Source: Planctomycetaceae bacterium (GTDB lineage: Bacteria; Planctomycetota; Planctomycetia; Planctomycetales; Planctomycetaceae). From it: a stretch of 34,955 nucleotides of DNA. Shown one piece after another: positions 23,013 to 32,333 of the stretch. The notes below the pieces were generated by a model that worked only from the letters and a program-made list of their open reading frames with translations, was not told the DNA's origin and ran no database searches. A program made the translations under genes and the position numbers. The DNA lies in NCBI GenBank assembly GCA_028284885.1, contig JANQQW010000089.1:1-34955 (forward strand), written 5' to 3'. Numbering within the stretch: position 1 is the first letter of the stretch; each line of letters opens with the position of its first letter.

Positions 23013-25760
23013 ATGTCGATTCGTCCCGTTGCCGTGCTTTCTCTGTTCGCCGCCGCGACCCTCGTGCTGACGCCCGTCGCCGCCTCGGCTCAACCGACCG
23101 AACTCGCCGGGCACGACGAGGCGGTCTACTCGGCGGCCTACACGCCGGACGGGAAGTGGATCGTCACCGTGAGCTTCGACGAGACGCTGCGGCTGTGGAA
23201 CGCGAAGACCGGCGAGGCCGTCCGCACGATGACCGGGCACCAAGGTCTCGTCGTCTCGGTCGCCGTCTCGGCGGACGGCAGCCGCATCGCCTCCGGTGGG
23301 CTCGACCGCACGATCAAGCTGTGGGACGTCCCAACGCCCGACCCGACCGGGCAGATCGTCGAGAACGGCAAGCCGCTCGCGGCGGTCGCGGTCTCCAAGG
23401 TCGGCAAGTGGTACGCCTTCGCCGGCGATGACAAGGTCGTCCGCCTCTGGAACGTGGAGACCGGCAAGGTCGAACGAGAGATCACCGGTCACGAGCACCC
23501 GGTTACCGAACTCGCCTTCCGACCCGACGGGCAGCAGCTCGCCAGCGCCGACGCCAGCGGTGTCGTCCGCACCTTCAACCCGGCCGACGGAACCGCACTC
23601 GCCGTCGTCGGGGCTCACGCCGGTCCGGTCACCGGACTCGCCTATGCTCCGAACGGCTCGCTGCTCGTCTCGGCCGGGCAGGACGGCTACGTTCGCCGCT
23701 GGCCCAACCAGTTCCCCGCGGCCCGTCAGGTCGTCGGCCACACCGCCAACGTGACCCGGGTGCGTATCAGCCCGAGCGGCGCCCGTCTCGTCTCCGCCTC
23801 CGACGACAAGACCGTTCGCCTCTGGAACTTCGCCGACGGCAAGCCGCTGAAGACGCTCGACGGTCACGGCAGCCGCGTGACGACGGTCGCCTTCACCTAC
23901 AACTCCGCCCAGGTCGCCACGGGCTGCGACGACAAGATCGCCCGGCTGTTCGACGCGAACAACGGCAACCTCGTGAAGGCCTTCCCGGCCATGCCCGACC
24001 GCGTGACGGCGGTCGCCGTGCACCCCAACAACCAGGAGATCGCGGTCGGCGACGCGAAGGGGAACGTCAAGGTCTTCAAGACGGCCGACGCAACCGAGGT
24101 GCGTGCGCTCGTCGGCCACACCGCCGCCGTTACCGGGCTCGTCTACACGCCGAATCAGTCCCAACTGGTCTCCGCGAGCGCGGACAAGTCGGTCCGCGTC
24201 TGGGCGGCCGCGGACGGCAGCGAGCAGCGGAAACTCGACCTGCCGACGCCGCTCGCCGCACTCGCGGTCTCGGGCGACAGTGCACGGCTCGCCGTCGGCG
24301 GGGACGACAAGGTCGTTCGCACCTTCCAGATCGGCGACGGCAAGCCGCTGCTCGAACTGGCCGGCCACGCGGGCAAGATCACCGACGTCGAGTTCAGCCG
24401 CGACAACCAGCGGATCGTCGCCGCCTCGGACGACGGCATCGCCACCGTCTGGGACCGCAACACGAAGCTGCCGCTGCAGCACTTCCCGTTGCCGAAGGGG
24501 GCCGCGACCGCGAGCTTCCACACCGACCACCGGACCGTCGCGTACGCCGGCGCGGCCAAGGAGATCGAGGTCGCCACGCTCTCCGCCACGTTCGCCCACG
24601 TCGCCGACGAGAAGGGAGTGAACGACCTCGCCGTCTCGTCGAACTCGGCCTACCACCTGACCGCGGGCGAGTCCGGCACGGTGAAGATGTGGAACCTCGG
24701 CAACGGCACGTTGACTCGCGAGTTCGCCGGGCCGACCGCCGCCGTGACGGGCGTCGGGTTCACGCCGAACGCCGCCCAGGTCGCCGCGGGAGCCCGGGAC
24801 AAGTCGCTCTACGTGTGGAACCTCAGCGGACAAATGCAGTACGAGGTGAAGTCGCCGGTCGAGATCGAACGGGTCGCCTTCAGCCCGGACGGCAAGAAGC
24901 TCGTCGCCGTCGGCAGCGACCAGACGATCCGCAGCTACGACCCGGCCCCGCCGAACCCGCAGCCGGAGCAACCGTTGCCGCGGGAGGTCGCGCAGGAACT
25001 CGTCGGCCACGAGAAGTCGATTCGCGCCGCCGTCTTCACCGCCGACAACCGCACGCTGCTGACGGCCGGCGACGACGGCAGCCTGAAGACGTGGGCCGTC
25101 GCCGCGGCAGGGCAGACGGCAAACCTCACCGGGCACGGCGACGCCGTCTACGGGCTCGCCTTCACGCCCGACGGCAACGGGCTCGTCTCGACGTCGAACG
25201 ACAAGACCGTGCGTCTCTGGGACCTCGAGAAGAACCAGATCCGAAGCACGCTCTCGCCGCAGCAGAACGGCACGCACTACGGGACGGCGGTCACCCGCGA
25301 CGGCCGGTTCGCCTTCGCGGCCGGGACCGACAAGACGGTCCGACTGTGGAACCTCTCCACGCAGACGCAGATCCGACGCTTCACCGGCCCGGAGCACCAG
25401 CTGTACGACGTCGCCGTCTCGCCCGACGGCAAGACCGTGGCCGCCGGCGGCATGGGGCTCGGCAGCCAGCGGCCCGTCTACCTGTGGAACGTCGACGCCG
25501 AGAAGCCGACCCGGCTGCTGGAGGGGCACGCCGACGACTGCTACGCCGTCGAGTTCAACGCGGCCGGCAACCGCCTGCTGACGGCCGGCTACTCCGGGCA
25601 GGTCTTCGTGTGGAACGTCGGGAGCGGCAAGCCGGTGTTCGAGACCGACCTCGGTCAGGTCGTCTACTCGGCCACCCTCTCGCCCGACGGAACACGCATC
25701 GCCGTCTCCGCCGCCGACGGCAAGGTCCACCTCGTCGACGTCCCTGCGGCCGCTCGCTGA
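23013..25760 (+). CDS. Secreted protein of about 21 WD40 repeats
   Basis: From ATG 23013 (GTG 23001 is four codons earlier and overlaps the GGAG ribosome binding site) the protein has 915 residues. A signal peptide (MSIRPVAVLSLFAAATLVL, then TPVAASAQ) leads directly into WD40 repeats that fill the whole chain. By eye I count about 21 blades, each ending in LWNAK, LWDV, VWNL or similar, and often starting with GH. That equals three seven-bladed propellers in tandem. There is no kinase, protease or cytochrome domain. WD40 propellers are binding scaffolds, so this is probably a periplasmic platform for a complex or a ligand. Planctomycetes encode many such proteins. The 203-base divergent region with the P450 gene holds both promoters. 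Confidence 0.9.
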   Translation: MSIRPVAVLSLFAAATLVLTPVAASAQPTELAGHDEAVYSAAYTPDGKWIVTVSFDETLRLWNAKTGEAVRTMTGHQGLVVSVAVSADGSRIASGGLDRTIKLWDVPTPDPTGQIVENGKPLAAVAVSKVGKWYAFAGDDKVVRLWNVETGKVEREITGHEHPVTELAFRPDGQQLASADASGVVRTFNPADGTALAVVGAHAGPVTGLAYAPNGSLLVSAGQDGYVRRWPNQFPAARQVVGHTANVTRVRISPSGARLVSASDDKTVRLWNFADGKPLKTLDGHGSRVTTVAFTYNSAQVATGCDDKIARLFDANNGNLVKAFPAMPDRVTAVAVHPNNQEIAVGDAKGNVKVFKTADATEVRALVGHTAAVTGLVYTPNQSQLVSASADKSVRVWAAADGSEQRKLDLPTPLAALAVSGDSARLAVGGDDKVVRTFQIGDGKPLLELAGHAGKITDVEFSRDNQRIVAASDDGIATVWDRNTKLPLQHFPLPKGAATASFHTDHRTVAYAGAAKEIEVATLSATFAHVADEKGVNDLAVSSNSAYHLTAGESGTVKMWNLGNGTLTREFAGPTAAVTGVGFTPNAAQVAAGARDKSLYVWNLSGQMQYEVKSPVEIERVAFSPDGKKLVAVGSDQTIRSYDPAPPNPQPEQPLPREVAQELVGHEKSIRAAVFTADNRTLLTAGDDGSLKTWAVAAAGQTANLTGHGDAVYGLAFTPDGNGLVSTSNDKTVRLWDLEKNQIRSTLSPQQNGTHYGTAVTRDGRFAFAAGTDKTVRLWNLSTQTQIRRFTGPEHQLYDVAVSPDGKTVAAGGMGLGSQRPVYLWNVDAEKPTRLLEGHADDCYAVEFNAAGNRLLTAGYSGQVFVWNVGSGKPVFETDLGQVVYSATLSPDGTRIAVSAADGKVHLVDVPAAAR

Positions 25761-25761
25761 G

Positions 25762-26685
25762 TCACTCGGCCCAGAACCGGTGACCCGTCCGGGCGATGAA
25801 GACGTCCTCGAGCGTCGGCTTGCCCAGCACGATCGACGTCACGCGGTCCGGGAACGCGGCGACGACGTCCCGGAGCAGCTCGTGGCCGTCCTCCCGTTCG
25901 ATCCGGAGCTGCCCGTCGACGACGCTCGGCTCGATCCCGAACCTCTCTCCGATCGCCGCGGCGAGTGCGGTCGTGTCGGGCGTGTCGATCGTCAGGCAGT
26001 CGCCTCCGACGGAGGCACGGAGCTCGTCCGGAGTCCCCTCGGCGACGAGTCGGCCGTGGTCCAAGATGCCGAGCCGGTCGCATCGCTCGGCCTCCTCCAT
26101 CAGATGCGTCGTGACGAGCACCGTGACGCCACGGTCGTCGCGGAGCCGCCGCAGAAGAACCCACAGATCGTGGCGGGCGCCGGGGTCGAGTCCCGTGCTC
26201 GGCTCGTCGAGCAGCAGGAGTTCGGGGTCGTGCAGCAGGCCCTTCGCGATCTCGACGCGACGCTGCAGCCCGCCGGACAGCGACTCCGCCCGGTCTCCCG
26301 TGCGGTCCGCCAGTCCGAGTTGCTCGACGAGTCCGGCGATGCGACCCGCGGCCTCGCGGCCGGCGAGGCCGTACAGGTGGGCCTGGTGCAGCAGGTTCTC
26401 CCGAACGGTGAGCTTCGCGTCGAGGCTCGGCGACTGGAACGTCACGCCGATCCGGCGTCGCACGTCGTGCTGCTCGGCGACGACGTCGTGTCCCAGCACG
26501 TGGACGGCGCCCGACTGGACCGGCAGTAGCGTGGAGAGGATGCGGAACAGCGTCGTCTTGCCGCCGCCGTTCGGGCCCAGCAGGCCGAACACCTCGCCGC
26601 GAGGCACCTCGAATCCGAGGTCGTCGAGAGCGAGCCGGTCGCCGTAGCGGTGGCTCAGCCCGGAAACCGCGATGGCGGCCGTCAC
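25762..26685 (-). CDS. ABC transporter ATP-binding protein
   Basis: This 307-residue ATPase starts at GTG 26685, which overlaps the stop of the subunit IV gene (GTGA), so translation is coupled; the frame is open further upstream only as a shadow of that gene. Motifs: Walker A GPNGGGKTT (37-45; the usual Ala is Gly), signature LSGGLQRRVE, Walker B LLLLDEPSTGLD and switch TTHLMEEAE. After residue 215 is a C-terminal extension of the drug-exporter/CcmA-like type. It energises an ABC-2 permease that is not encoded next to it. Being last in the oxidase operon suggests work linked to oxidase assembly, such as copper or haem handling as in NosF-like systems, but that is inference. Confidence 0.92.
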   Translation of the reverse strand: MTAAIAVSGLSHRYGDRLALDDLGFEVPRGEVFGLLGPNGGGKTTLFRILSTLLPVQSGAVHVLGHDVVAEQHDVRRRIGVTFQSPSLDAKLTVRENLLHQAHLYGLAGREAAGRIAGLVEQLGLADRTGDRAESLSGGLQRRVEIAKGLLHDPELLLLDEPSTGLDPGARHDLWVLLRRLRDDRGVTVLVTTHLMEEAERCDRLGILDHGRLVAEGTPDELRASVGGDCLTIDTPDTTALAAAIGERFGIEPSVVDGQLRIEREDGHELLRDVVAAFPDRVTSIVLGKPTLEDVFIARTGHRFWAE

Positions 26686-27125
26686 TCGTCCGGCGTCTCG
26701 GGGGCGGACTCGTTCTCCCCCTCGGCCTTGCCGTCGTCGTGGGGCTCCTCGCCGTGTGACTCGAGGTGCTCCTCCGCGTGCATCCGGGCGTAGTCGTCGT
26801 TCTGCGGTACGTCGGTCGTGTAGTAGTGCACGCCGACGTCGGGGAGCAGCGCAATCGGCAGCCCGACGGCGAGCACGGTCGTCGGGGCGAGCAGCAGGTA
26901 CTTCCAGTTCCCCTCGAACTTCAGGTGCATGAAGAACGCGAGCACGCAGAAGGCCTTCGCACACGAGACGGCGAAGACGGTCACCACCAGTGATGCGTGG
27001 TTCGGGAACGGGACGATCTCCGTCGTGATCGAGATCAGCGTGAACACGCAGAGTGCCACGAAGATCATCAGGTAGTTGACGTGGTGGGCGTCGTGCCCGT
27101 GGTCGTCGTGTGTGCTGGCGTCCAT
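26682..27125 (-). CDS. ctaF: Cytochrome c oxidase subunit IV
   Basis: The 147-residue protein has a His/Asp-rich start (MDASTHDDHGHDAHHVNY) and three membrane helices: LMIFVALCVFTLISITTEIV, LVVTVFAVSCAKAFCVLAFFMHL and YLLLAPTTVLAVGLPIALLPDV. The AKAFCVLAFFMHLKFE segment is typical of the prokaryotic subunit IV (COX4_pro) family. After the last helix comes a 50-residue acidic tail (ARMHAEEHLESHGEEPHDD and on), longer than usual. It stabilises the oxidase in the cytoplasmic membrane. It lies 49 bases after subunit III and overlaps the ABC ATPase start by 4 bases. Confidence 0.88.
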   Translation of the reverse strand: MDASTHDDHGHDAHHVNYLMIFVALCVFTLISITTEIVPFPNHASLVVTVFAVSCAKAFCVLAFFMHLKFEGNWKYLLLAPTTVLAVGLPIALLPDVGVHYYTTDVPQNDDYARMHAEEHLESHGEEPHDDGKAEGENESAPETPDE

Positions 27126-27174
27126 CTTGGGTCTCGATTCCGGCTGAGTGCTGACCGCTGAAGGCCGACCGCTG

Positions 27175-28377
27175 CTACGCGATGTAGAGCAGCGGGAACA
27201 GGAAGATCCACACGAGATCGACGAAGTGCCAGTACAGGCCGGCGTTCTCGACGTAGGTCGTCCAGCTGCCGTTGAGGGCGATGCACATCGGGAAGGCGAA
27301 CAGGATCATCCCGACGATGACGTGCACGGCGTGGAAGCCCGTCATCAGGAAGTAGCAGCTGGCGAACAGGTTGCCGTACAGCATCGGGTGGGGCGACTGG
27401 ACGGACTCCATCACCTCTGGCGCGTGGTGGGCGTGGACGTGCACGAGGCCGTGGACCGGCACGTCGACGTGCTTCCCCTCCTCGTCGTGGATCGTCACGT
27501 CGTGCCCGGCGGCGGACCAGTCGAAGCCGTTCGGGTTCGACGGCCACTCGACCTCGTCGGCGTGTCCGGTCACGCTCCCGGCCATCGTCTTCGTCTTGCC
27601 CGGACTCCCGTCGATGGGCACCTCGTACTCGTAGCCGACCTCGACGTCGCCCCGGAGGTGCAACAGCTGCTGCCGGAACTTGGCGAAGACGGCGTCGGTG
27701 CCCGCAGCGTCGAGGTCGCGGAAGTTGACCGAAGAGGCGACGTTTCGGAGCGTCTCGTACTCCAGCCGCATCTTCTGGTTGGTCTGGAACGCCTCGTTGT
27801 CCGCCATGTTCTCCTTGGCATAGTCGATGCGGGCCTTCAGGTCGGCCTCGGTCCCGTACTCCGGTCGGTCTTCCTCCTCGACTCCCTCGAGCGCCTTCGC
27901 GGCGGGGACCAGGGCGAGGATCTCGTCGTCCAGCCCCTGCTTCATCTGGAACAGGGCCTTGTCGATGGCCTGCTCCTCGTTCTCGGCGATGTGGCCGGGC
28001 AAGATGTCGTGGGCGAACTTGCCGTAGTACTCGACGCCCTTGACCCCCAAGAACACGCAGGCGAGCGCGAAGGTGGCGAACAGGAACTTCTTCGCCTTGG
28101 CGTACTCCCCGAGGCTCATGGCCTCGTGAGCAACGACGACGAGATAGCTACTCCAAAGCAGCACGAACGTGTTCCCAGCTCCGAACCACACGTTGATGTG
28201 GGTGTCGTGCGGGTCGGTCGGCCAGCCGGGCGACCCGAGGCGGAGCACGATGTACGCCCCGATGAAGGCCGTGAAGAACATGATCTCCGTGCCGAGGAAC
28301 AGCCACATCCCGAGCTTCGTGTTCGGGATCGGGATGCCCATGCGGAGGGGCGGAGTCTGCGGGGCGGCGTGCGACAT
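27175..28377 (-). CDS. ctaE: Cytochrome c oxidase subunit III with a large hydrophilic insertion
   Basis: The start is ATG 28377 ([20 protein letters not shown]); the frame is open further upstream only as a shadow of ctaB. The 400-residue chain is much longer than the usual 190-270. Canonical parts are [21 protein letters not shown] (22-42), [16 protein letters not shown] (71-86), [20 protein letters not shown] (98-117), then [18 protein letters not shown] (343-360) and the C-terminal [19 protein letters not shown]. Between residues of about 120 and 330 is a polar, mostly charged insertion including [20 protein letters not shown] and [15 protein letters not shown]. It would form a soluble domain between helices. 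The operon context is certain; the insertion's job is unknown. Confidence 0.93.
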   Translation of the reverse strand: MSHAAPQTPPLRMGIPIPNTKLGMWLFLGTEIMFFTAFIGAYIVLRLGSPGWPTDPHDTHINVWFGAGNTFVLLWSSYLVVVAHEAMSLGEYAKAKKFLFATFALACVFLGVKGVEYYGKFAHDILPGHIAENEEQAIDKALFQMKQGLDDEILALVPAAKALEGVEEEDRPEYGTEADLKARIDYAKENMADNEAFQTNQKMRLEYETLRNVASSVNFRDLDAAGTDAVFAKFRQQLLHLRGDVEVGYEYEVPIDGSPGKTKTMAGSVTGHADEVEWPSNPNGFDWSAAGHDVTIHDEEGKHVDVPVHGLVHVHAHHAPEVMESVQSPHPMLYGNLFASCYFLMTGFHAVHVIVGMILFAFPMCIALNGSWTTYVENAGLYWHFVDLVWIFLFPLLYIA

Positions 28378-28421
28378 GGGTGGTCGTTCGAGATTCTGAA
28401 CCTGGACTCTAGGGCCCCGAC

Positions 28422-29405
28422 TCACTGCAGCAGGGCGACGTGGTTCCAGACGAGGGTGCCGAGCAGGACCGGCAGGTACAACAGGCTCGAGTAGACGAGT
28501 TGACGGGCAGTGGCGGTCGAACCGAACCGGGCGAACCGCAACGCCGCGGCCGCGTAGGCGAGACCCAGACCGAGGGCGACGACGAAGTAGACGTCCCCGG
28601 CGAGGCCGATCCGGCTGGGCCACAGGCTGACCGGGATCAGCGCGATCGCGTAGACGAAGCCCATCAGGCCGACGACGTCCGCTCGCTCTCCACCGAGCGG
28701 CACCATCTTCATGCCGGCCCGGCCGTACTGCTCGCGGTACAGCCACGCGATGGCGAGGAAGTGCGGGAACTGCCACAGGAACAGCACTGCGAACAACGCG
28801 ACGGCCGCGACGTCGAGCGTGCCCGACGCGGCCGTGTACCCGAGGACCGGAGGCAACGCACCGGGGATCGCCCCGATGGTGGTGCAGAGCCCCGTTCGGG
28901 TCTTCAGCGGCGTGTAGACCGCGACGTACAGCAGCAGCGTGCCGGCCGCGAGCCCGGCCGTGAGCAGGTTGACGGTGACCGCCAGGCAGAGCACGCCGCC
29001 CAGTCCGGTGATCAGCCCGAAGGCGAGCACCTCGGCCGGCGAGAGCCGCCCGGCGGGCAGCGGGCGGTCCGCGGTCCGCGGCATCAGGCGGTCGCGGAAC
29101 CGTTCGATCCACTGGTTGAGTGCACTCGAGGAGGCCGCCACGAGCAGGATGCCGACGAGCGCCTGCGGGAGCGGGCCGGCGAACCACTGGCCGCGCGAGC
29201 CGAGCAGGTAGCCGACGACGACCGTCACGGTCGCCATCACGGCGATCCGTGGTTTCGTCAGCTCGACGTAGTCCGCAAGGCGTCCCCAAGTCGAACTCGT
29301 CGCGTCCGGAAGATCGGCGACGGCCTCTCCCGAGTGGAGACCGGGCCCGGAAGCCGACACGGACGAAGGCCGAGTCACGTCGACGGTCGCGGTTTCGTGA
29401 CTCAT
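28422..29405 (-). CDS. ctaB: Protohaem IX farnesyltransferase (haem O synthase)
   Basis: This 327-residue membrane prenyltransferase adds a farnesyl group to haem B to make haem O. The N-terminal 40 residues are polar and non-conserved. The UbiA-type signature follows: [12 protein letters not shown], then [24 protein letters not shown], in which Glu replaces the first Asp of the usual N-x3-D-x3-D. Second motif region: [27 protein letters not shown]. About nine hydrophobic helices span the chain. ATG 29405 overlaps the ctaA stop by 4 bases (ATGA), so translation is coupled. Downstream ctaE begins 44 bases on. It supplies haem to the oxidase encoded in the same operon. Confidence 0.95.
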   Translation of the reverse strand: MSHETATVDVTRPSSVSASGPGLHSGEAVADLPDATSSTWGRLADYVELTKPRIAVMATVTVVVGYLLGSRGQWFAGPLPQALVGILLVAASSSALNQWIERFRDRLMPRTADRPLPAGRLSPAEVLAFGLITGLGGVLCLAVTVNLLTAGLAAGTLLLYVAVYTPLKTRTGLCTTIGAIPGALPPVLGYTAASGTLDVAAVALFAVLFLWQFPHFLAIAWLYREQYGRAGMKMVPLGGERADVVGLMGFVYAIALIPVSLWPSRIGLAGDVYFVVALGLGLAYAAAALRFARFGSTATARQLVYSSLLYLPVLLGTLVWNHVALLQ

Positions 29406-30385
29406 GCCGTCCCTCCTTCCACCAGCGACGGCAGGCCGGGGGCCGGCACGCGGGCGTGGGACTCGCGAGTGGCGTACGCGAGCCGAGCGACCTTCACGAG
29501 GTACACGACCGTCGTCGACAGCAGCACCATGCCGATGACGGTGTGCGCGGAGGCGACGACGATCTGCGAGGAGGAACGGACGACCGCCACGTAGCCGGTC
29601 GGGGCGAAGCCGAAGCGGAGGACGAAGGCCGCCACGCCGAGTCCGACCTGAGCGTGGACGGCGAGCAGCATCCACAGTCCCGACCGACGCAGCCAACCGC
29701 TGCCCGACACGAGAGCCGTGACACTCGCGGCGACGACCATGCCGTAGGCGATGAGCGCCAGGCCGATGTGCTCGAACAGGGCCGTGCCGAAGTGACGCAG
29801 CAGCCCGCCGAGGAAGTACTGGAGCACGAGGACGACCGGGGTGACCGCGGCGAGCGGGAGCAGCCGTCCGACGTTCGCCTGCTCCGGTCCGTCGCCCGAC
29901 TTCGCCCAGCGACGTTCGGAGACGATCCAGGTCACCGCGAGCAGCGAGAACACGACGGCGGCGAACTGGCCGTGCAGCATGGCCAGCAGTCGCTCGTCCT
30001 CGACGACCCGCAGGCCGCCGAGCAGGCCCTGCGCGACGATGCCGCACAGGATGGCGGTCGCCAGCCAACGGACCTCGGCGCGAGTGTTCGTTCGCCACGC
30101 CACCACGACGAGGGCGATGCCGAACAGTCCGATGACCATGCCGGCCAGACGATGCCCGTGTTCGACGGCCTTGTCGACGCGCCCGGCTCGAAGGTCGGCG
30201 AACCAGTCGTAGAGCAGCATGTTGTGGCCGTCGGAGGTCGGCCAGTCGAGAAAGGCCATGCCCGCCTGCAGCGTGGTGGTCAGGGCGCCGACGGCGATGG
30301 GCAGCAACGCGACGATCGTCGTGGCGACCACCAGACGGTGGGTCCACGGACTCTCGGTGGGACTGTCGGGGGGAGTGTTCTTCAT
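29402..30385 (-). CDS. ctaA: Haem A synthase (COX15/CtaA family)
   Basis: This 327-residue integral membrane monooxygenase converts haem O to haem A. Its first helix is [21 protein letters not shown] followed by [11 protein letters not shown] (family WP-x-x-DG motif). Conserved His residues sit in [37 protein letters not shown] and [13 protein letters not shown], which match the four-His haem-binding helices. It has eight hydrophobic segments. The protein is the first maturation factor after subunit I in the operon and couples to ctaB through an ATGA overlap. The Cys pair of the B. subtilis type is not obvious, so it looks closer to the COX15 type. Confidence 0.93.
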   Translation of the reverse strand: MKNTPPDSPTESPWTHRLVVATTIVALLPIAVGALTTTLQAGMAFLDWPTSDGHNMLLYDWFADLRAGRVDKAVEHGHRLAGMVIGLFGIALVVVAWRTNTRAEVRWLATAILCGIVAQGLLGGLRVVEDERLLAMLHGQFAAVVFSLLAVTWIVSERRWAKSGDGPEQANVGRLLPLAAVTPVVLVLQYFLGGLLRHFGTALFEHIGLALIAYGMVVAASVTALVSGSGWLRRSGLWMLLAVHAQVGLGVAAFVLRFGFAPTGYVAVVRSSSQIVVASAHTVIGMVLLSTTVVYLVKVARLAYATRESHARVPAPGLPSLVEGGTA

Positions 30386-30436
30386 CGTTCGGTCACCGCA
30401 CGCGCCGCTGTCACGACGCGTCGGCTCGGGGCTCGT

Positions 30437-32287
30437 TCAGTTGGAGTCGGCAGCGGGTTCGGGGGCGGGTTCGGGCGACTCGTCGGCCGCGGGCAGGACG
30501 TCGGTCTGCATGACGAAGTCGCGGTCCTCGACGAGCGGCGAGGCGTACTCGTACGGGCCACGGTAGCAGACGGGGATCTCCTCGAAGTTCCCGTGTCCCG
30601 GCGGGGAGGGGGCGACCCACTCGAGGCCGTTCGCGTTCCACGGGTTCTTTCCGCACCGCTTGCCGTAGAAGATGCTGATCGCGAAGTTCGCGAGCAGGAT
30701 GAACTGGGCGAAGCCCATCAGGATGGCTCCCCAGGTCATCACCTGGTTCATCGGCAACAGGTGCTCTAGGTAGGGATGCAGGTACGGGTCGGCGTAGCGG
30801 CGGGGCATGCCGGCCACGCCGAGCAGGTGCATCGGGAAGAAGGTGACGTTGAAGCCGACGAACGTCAGCCCGAAGTGCACCTGCTGGGCCGTGTCGTTCA
30901 TCATCCGGCCGAACATCTTCGGGAACCAGAACTGGATTCCCGCGAAGACGCCGAACAAGGTCGCCCCGAACAGCACGTAGTGGAAGTGGGCGACGATGAA
31001 GTAGGTGTCGTGGATGTAGATGTCGACCGGGACGGCCGCCATGAAGATCCCGGAGAGCCCGCCGACGATGAACATCGAGACGAACGCCGTGCAGTTGAGC
31101 AGGACGGCGTTGAACTTCAGCCGGCCGGCCCACATGGTGCCGAGCCAGTTGAACGTCTTCACGGCGGAGGGGAGCGCGATCATGATCGTCGAGACCATGA
31201 ACGTCATGCCGAGCATCGGGTTCATGCCGCTCGTGAACATGTGGTGGCCCCACACGATGAAGCCCAGCCCGGCGATGGCGGCCATCGAGTAGACCATCGG
31301 CTTGTAGCCGAACACCGGCTTGCGGCACATGCAGGCCAGCATGTCGGAGACCATGCCCATCGCCGGCAGCAGCATGATGTACACGGCCGGGTGGCTGTAG
31401 AACCAGAACAGGTGCTGCCACAACAGCGGCTGCCCGCCGCCGACGGTCGGGTCGGCGTTGTTGACGACGAGGCCGGCCGGCACGAAGAACGTGAAGCCGA
31501 ACGACCGCTCGAACAGCAGCATGAAGCCGGCCGCCGTCAGGACCGGGAGGGCGAAGGCCTGCAGGATGGCCGTGATGAACATCGCCCAGATGGTGAGCGG
31601 CATGCGGAACATCGTCATGCCGGGGGCCCGCATGTTGATGATGGTCGTCATGTAGTTGACCGACCCCATCATCGACGAGACGCCGACGAACGTCAGGCCC
31701 AGCAGCCACCACGTGGTCGCCGCGCCGGAACCGGGCGCGGCCGACGCGATGCCGGTCAGCACCGGGTAGTTGGTCCAGCCTCCGGCGGCCCCGGCGTTCA
31801 TGCCGTTCACACCGAGCCCCGGGACCACGCCGAGTGCGACCGCGAAGCAGAAGATGGCCGGCCACATGAACCAGTAGCTGAGCATGTTCAGCGTGGGGAA
31901 CGCCATGTCGTCCGCCCCGATCTGGAGCGGGATGAGGAAGTTCCCGAACGCACCGGCGAGTACCGGGATGATGACCAGGAAGATCATCACCGAGGCGTGC
32001 ATGGTGACCAGCATGGTATAGAACTCGGGCGAGATCTGCCCGCCCTGCTGGCCGAACAGAGACCCGTAGATCGGCATGTTCGTCCACGGGTAGGCGAGCT
32101 GCCAGCGCACGCCCAGAGCGAGCGCCCCGCCGACCATGAGCATGATCAGCGTGGTGACGAGGAACTGGATGCCGATGATCTTGTGGTCCGTGGAGAAGAC
32201 GTACTTCTGCACGAAGCCGATGTCGTGGTGATCGTGGGCGTGGGCGTCGTCGTGCGCGCGCTCGACGGCGGGGTTCGCTGTGCTCAC
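30437..32287 (-). CDS. ctaD: Cytochrome c oxidase subunit I, A2-type
   Basis: The catalytic subunit (616 residues, GTG start 32287 with GAGGAGA upstream) reduces oxygen to water and pumps protons. Metal ligands are visible: His97 in TMHASVM (haem a), CuB ligands His299 with crosslink Tyr303 in YSHPAVYIMLLPAMG, His348-His349 in WGHHMFTSGMNP, and haem a3/a His pair in FIVAHFHYVLFG. In place of the Glu of A1-type enzymes (GHPEV) helix VI has YSHPAV, the signature of the A2 family found in caa3-type oxidases. The N-terminus is His/Asp-rich (HDDAHAHDHHD). The C-terminal 80 residues are polar with Pro/Glu-rich ends. It lies between subunit II and ctaA. Confidence 0.97.
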   Translation of the reverse strand: MSTANPAVERAHDDAHAHDHHDIGFVQKYVFSTDHKIIGIQFLVTTLIMLMVGGALALGVRWQLAYPWTNMPIYGSLFGQQGGQISPEFYTMLVTMHASVMIFLVIIPVLAGAFGNFLIPLQIGADDMAFPTLNMLSYWFMWPAIFCFAVALGVVPGLGVNGMNAGAAGGWTNYPVLTGIASAAPGSGAATTWWLLGLTFVGVSSMMGSVNYMTTIINMRAPGMTMFRMPLTIWAMFITAILQAFALPVLTAAGFMLLFERSFGFTFFVPAGLVVNNADPTVGGGQPLLWQHLFWFYSHPAVYIMLLPAMGMVSDMLACMCRKPVFGYKPMVYSMAAIAGLGFIVWGHHMFTSGMNPMLGMTFMVSTIMIALPSAVKTFNWLGTMWAGRLKFNAVLLNCTAFVSMFIVGGLSGIFMAAVPVDIYIHDTYFIVAHFHYVLFGATLFGVFAGIQFWFPKMFGRMMNDTAQQVHFGLTFVGFNVTFFPMHLLGVAGMPRRYADPYLHPYLEHLLPMNQVMTWGAILMGFAQFILLANFAISIFYGKRCGKNPWNANGLEWVAPSPPGHGNFEEIPVCYRGPYEYASPLVEDRDFVMQTDVLPAADESPEPAPEPAADSN

Positions 32288-32333
32288 GGTCGGGTCTCCT
32301 CGAAGGTTCGCCCCGGGGGGCGTGGAAGTCTCT

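Noticed and set aside
21500-23014. 504-codon minus-strand frame over the P450 gene and cassette
   Set aside because: The P450 motifs are in another minus frame, and the tail merely reads through the repeat.
23101-25700. Possible tandem DNA repeats or CRISPR-like array in the WD40 gene
   Set aside because: The periodicity is protein blade repetition of about 40 codons with divergent DNA; there are no identical repeats with regular spacers.
22710-25730. 1006-codon open frame on the minus strand opposite the WD40 gene
   Set aside because: Its product is Arg/Val/Asp-rich with no family pattern, while the plus strand shows regular WD40 blades. It is a shadow of the high-GC codon bias.
28422-30347. 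641-codon open frame suggesting a CtaA-CtaB fusion
   Set aside because: Only the second half (ctaB, from ATG 29405) resembles a family; the first half is ctaA read in the wrong frame. The genes overlap by ATGA and are separate.
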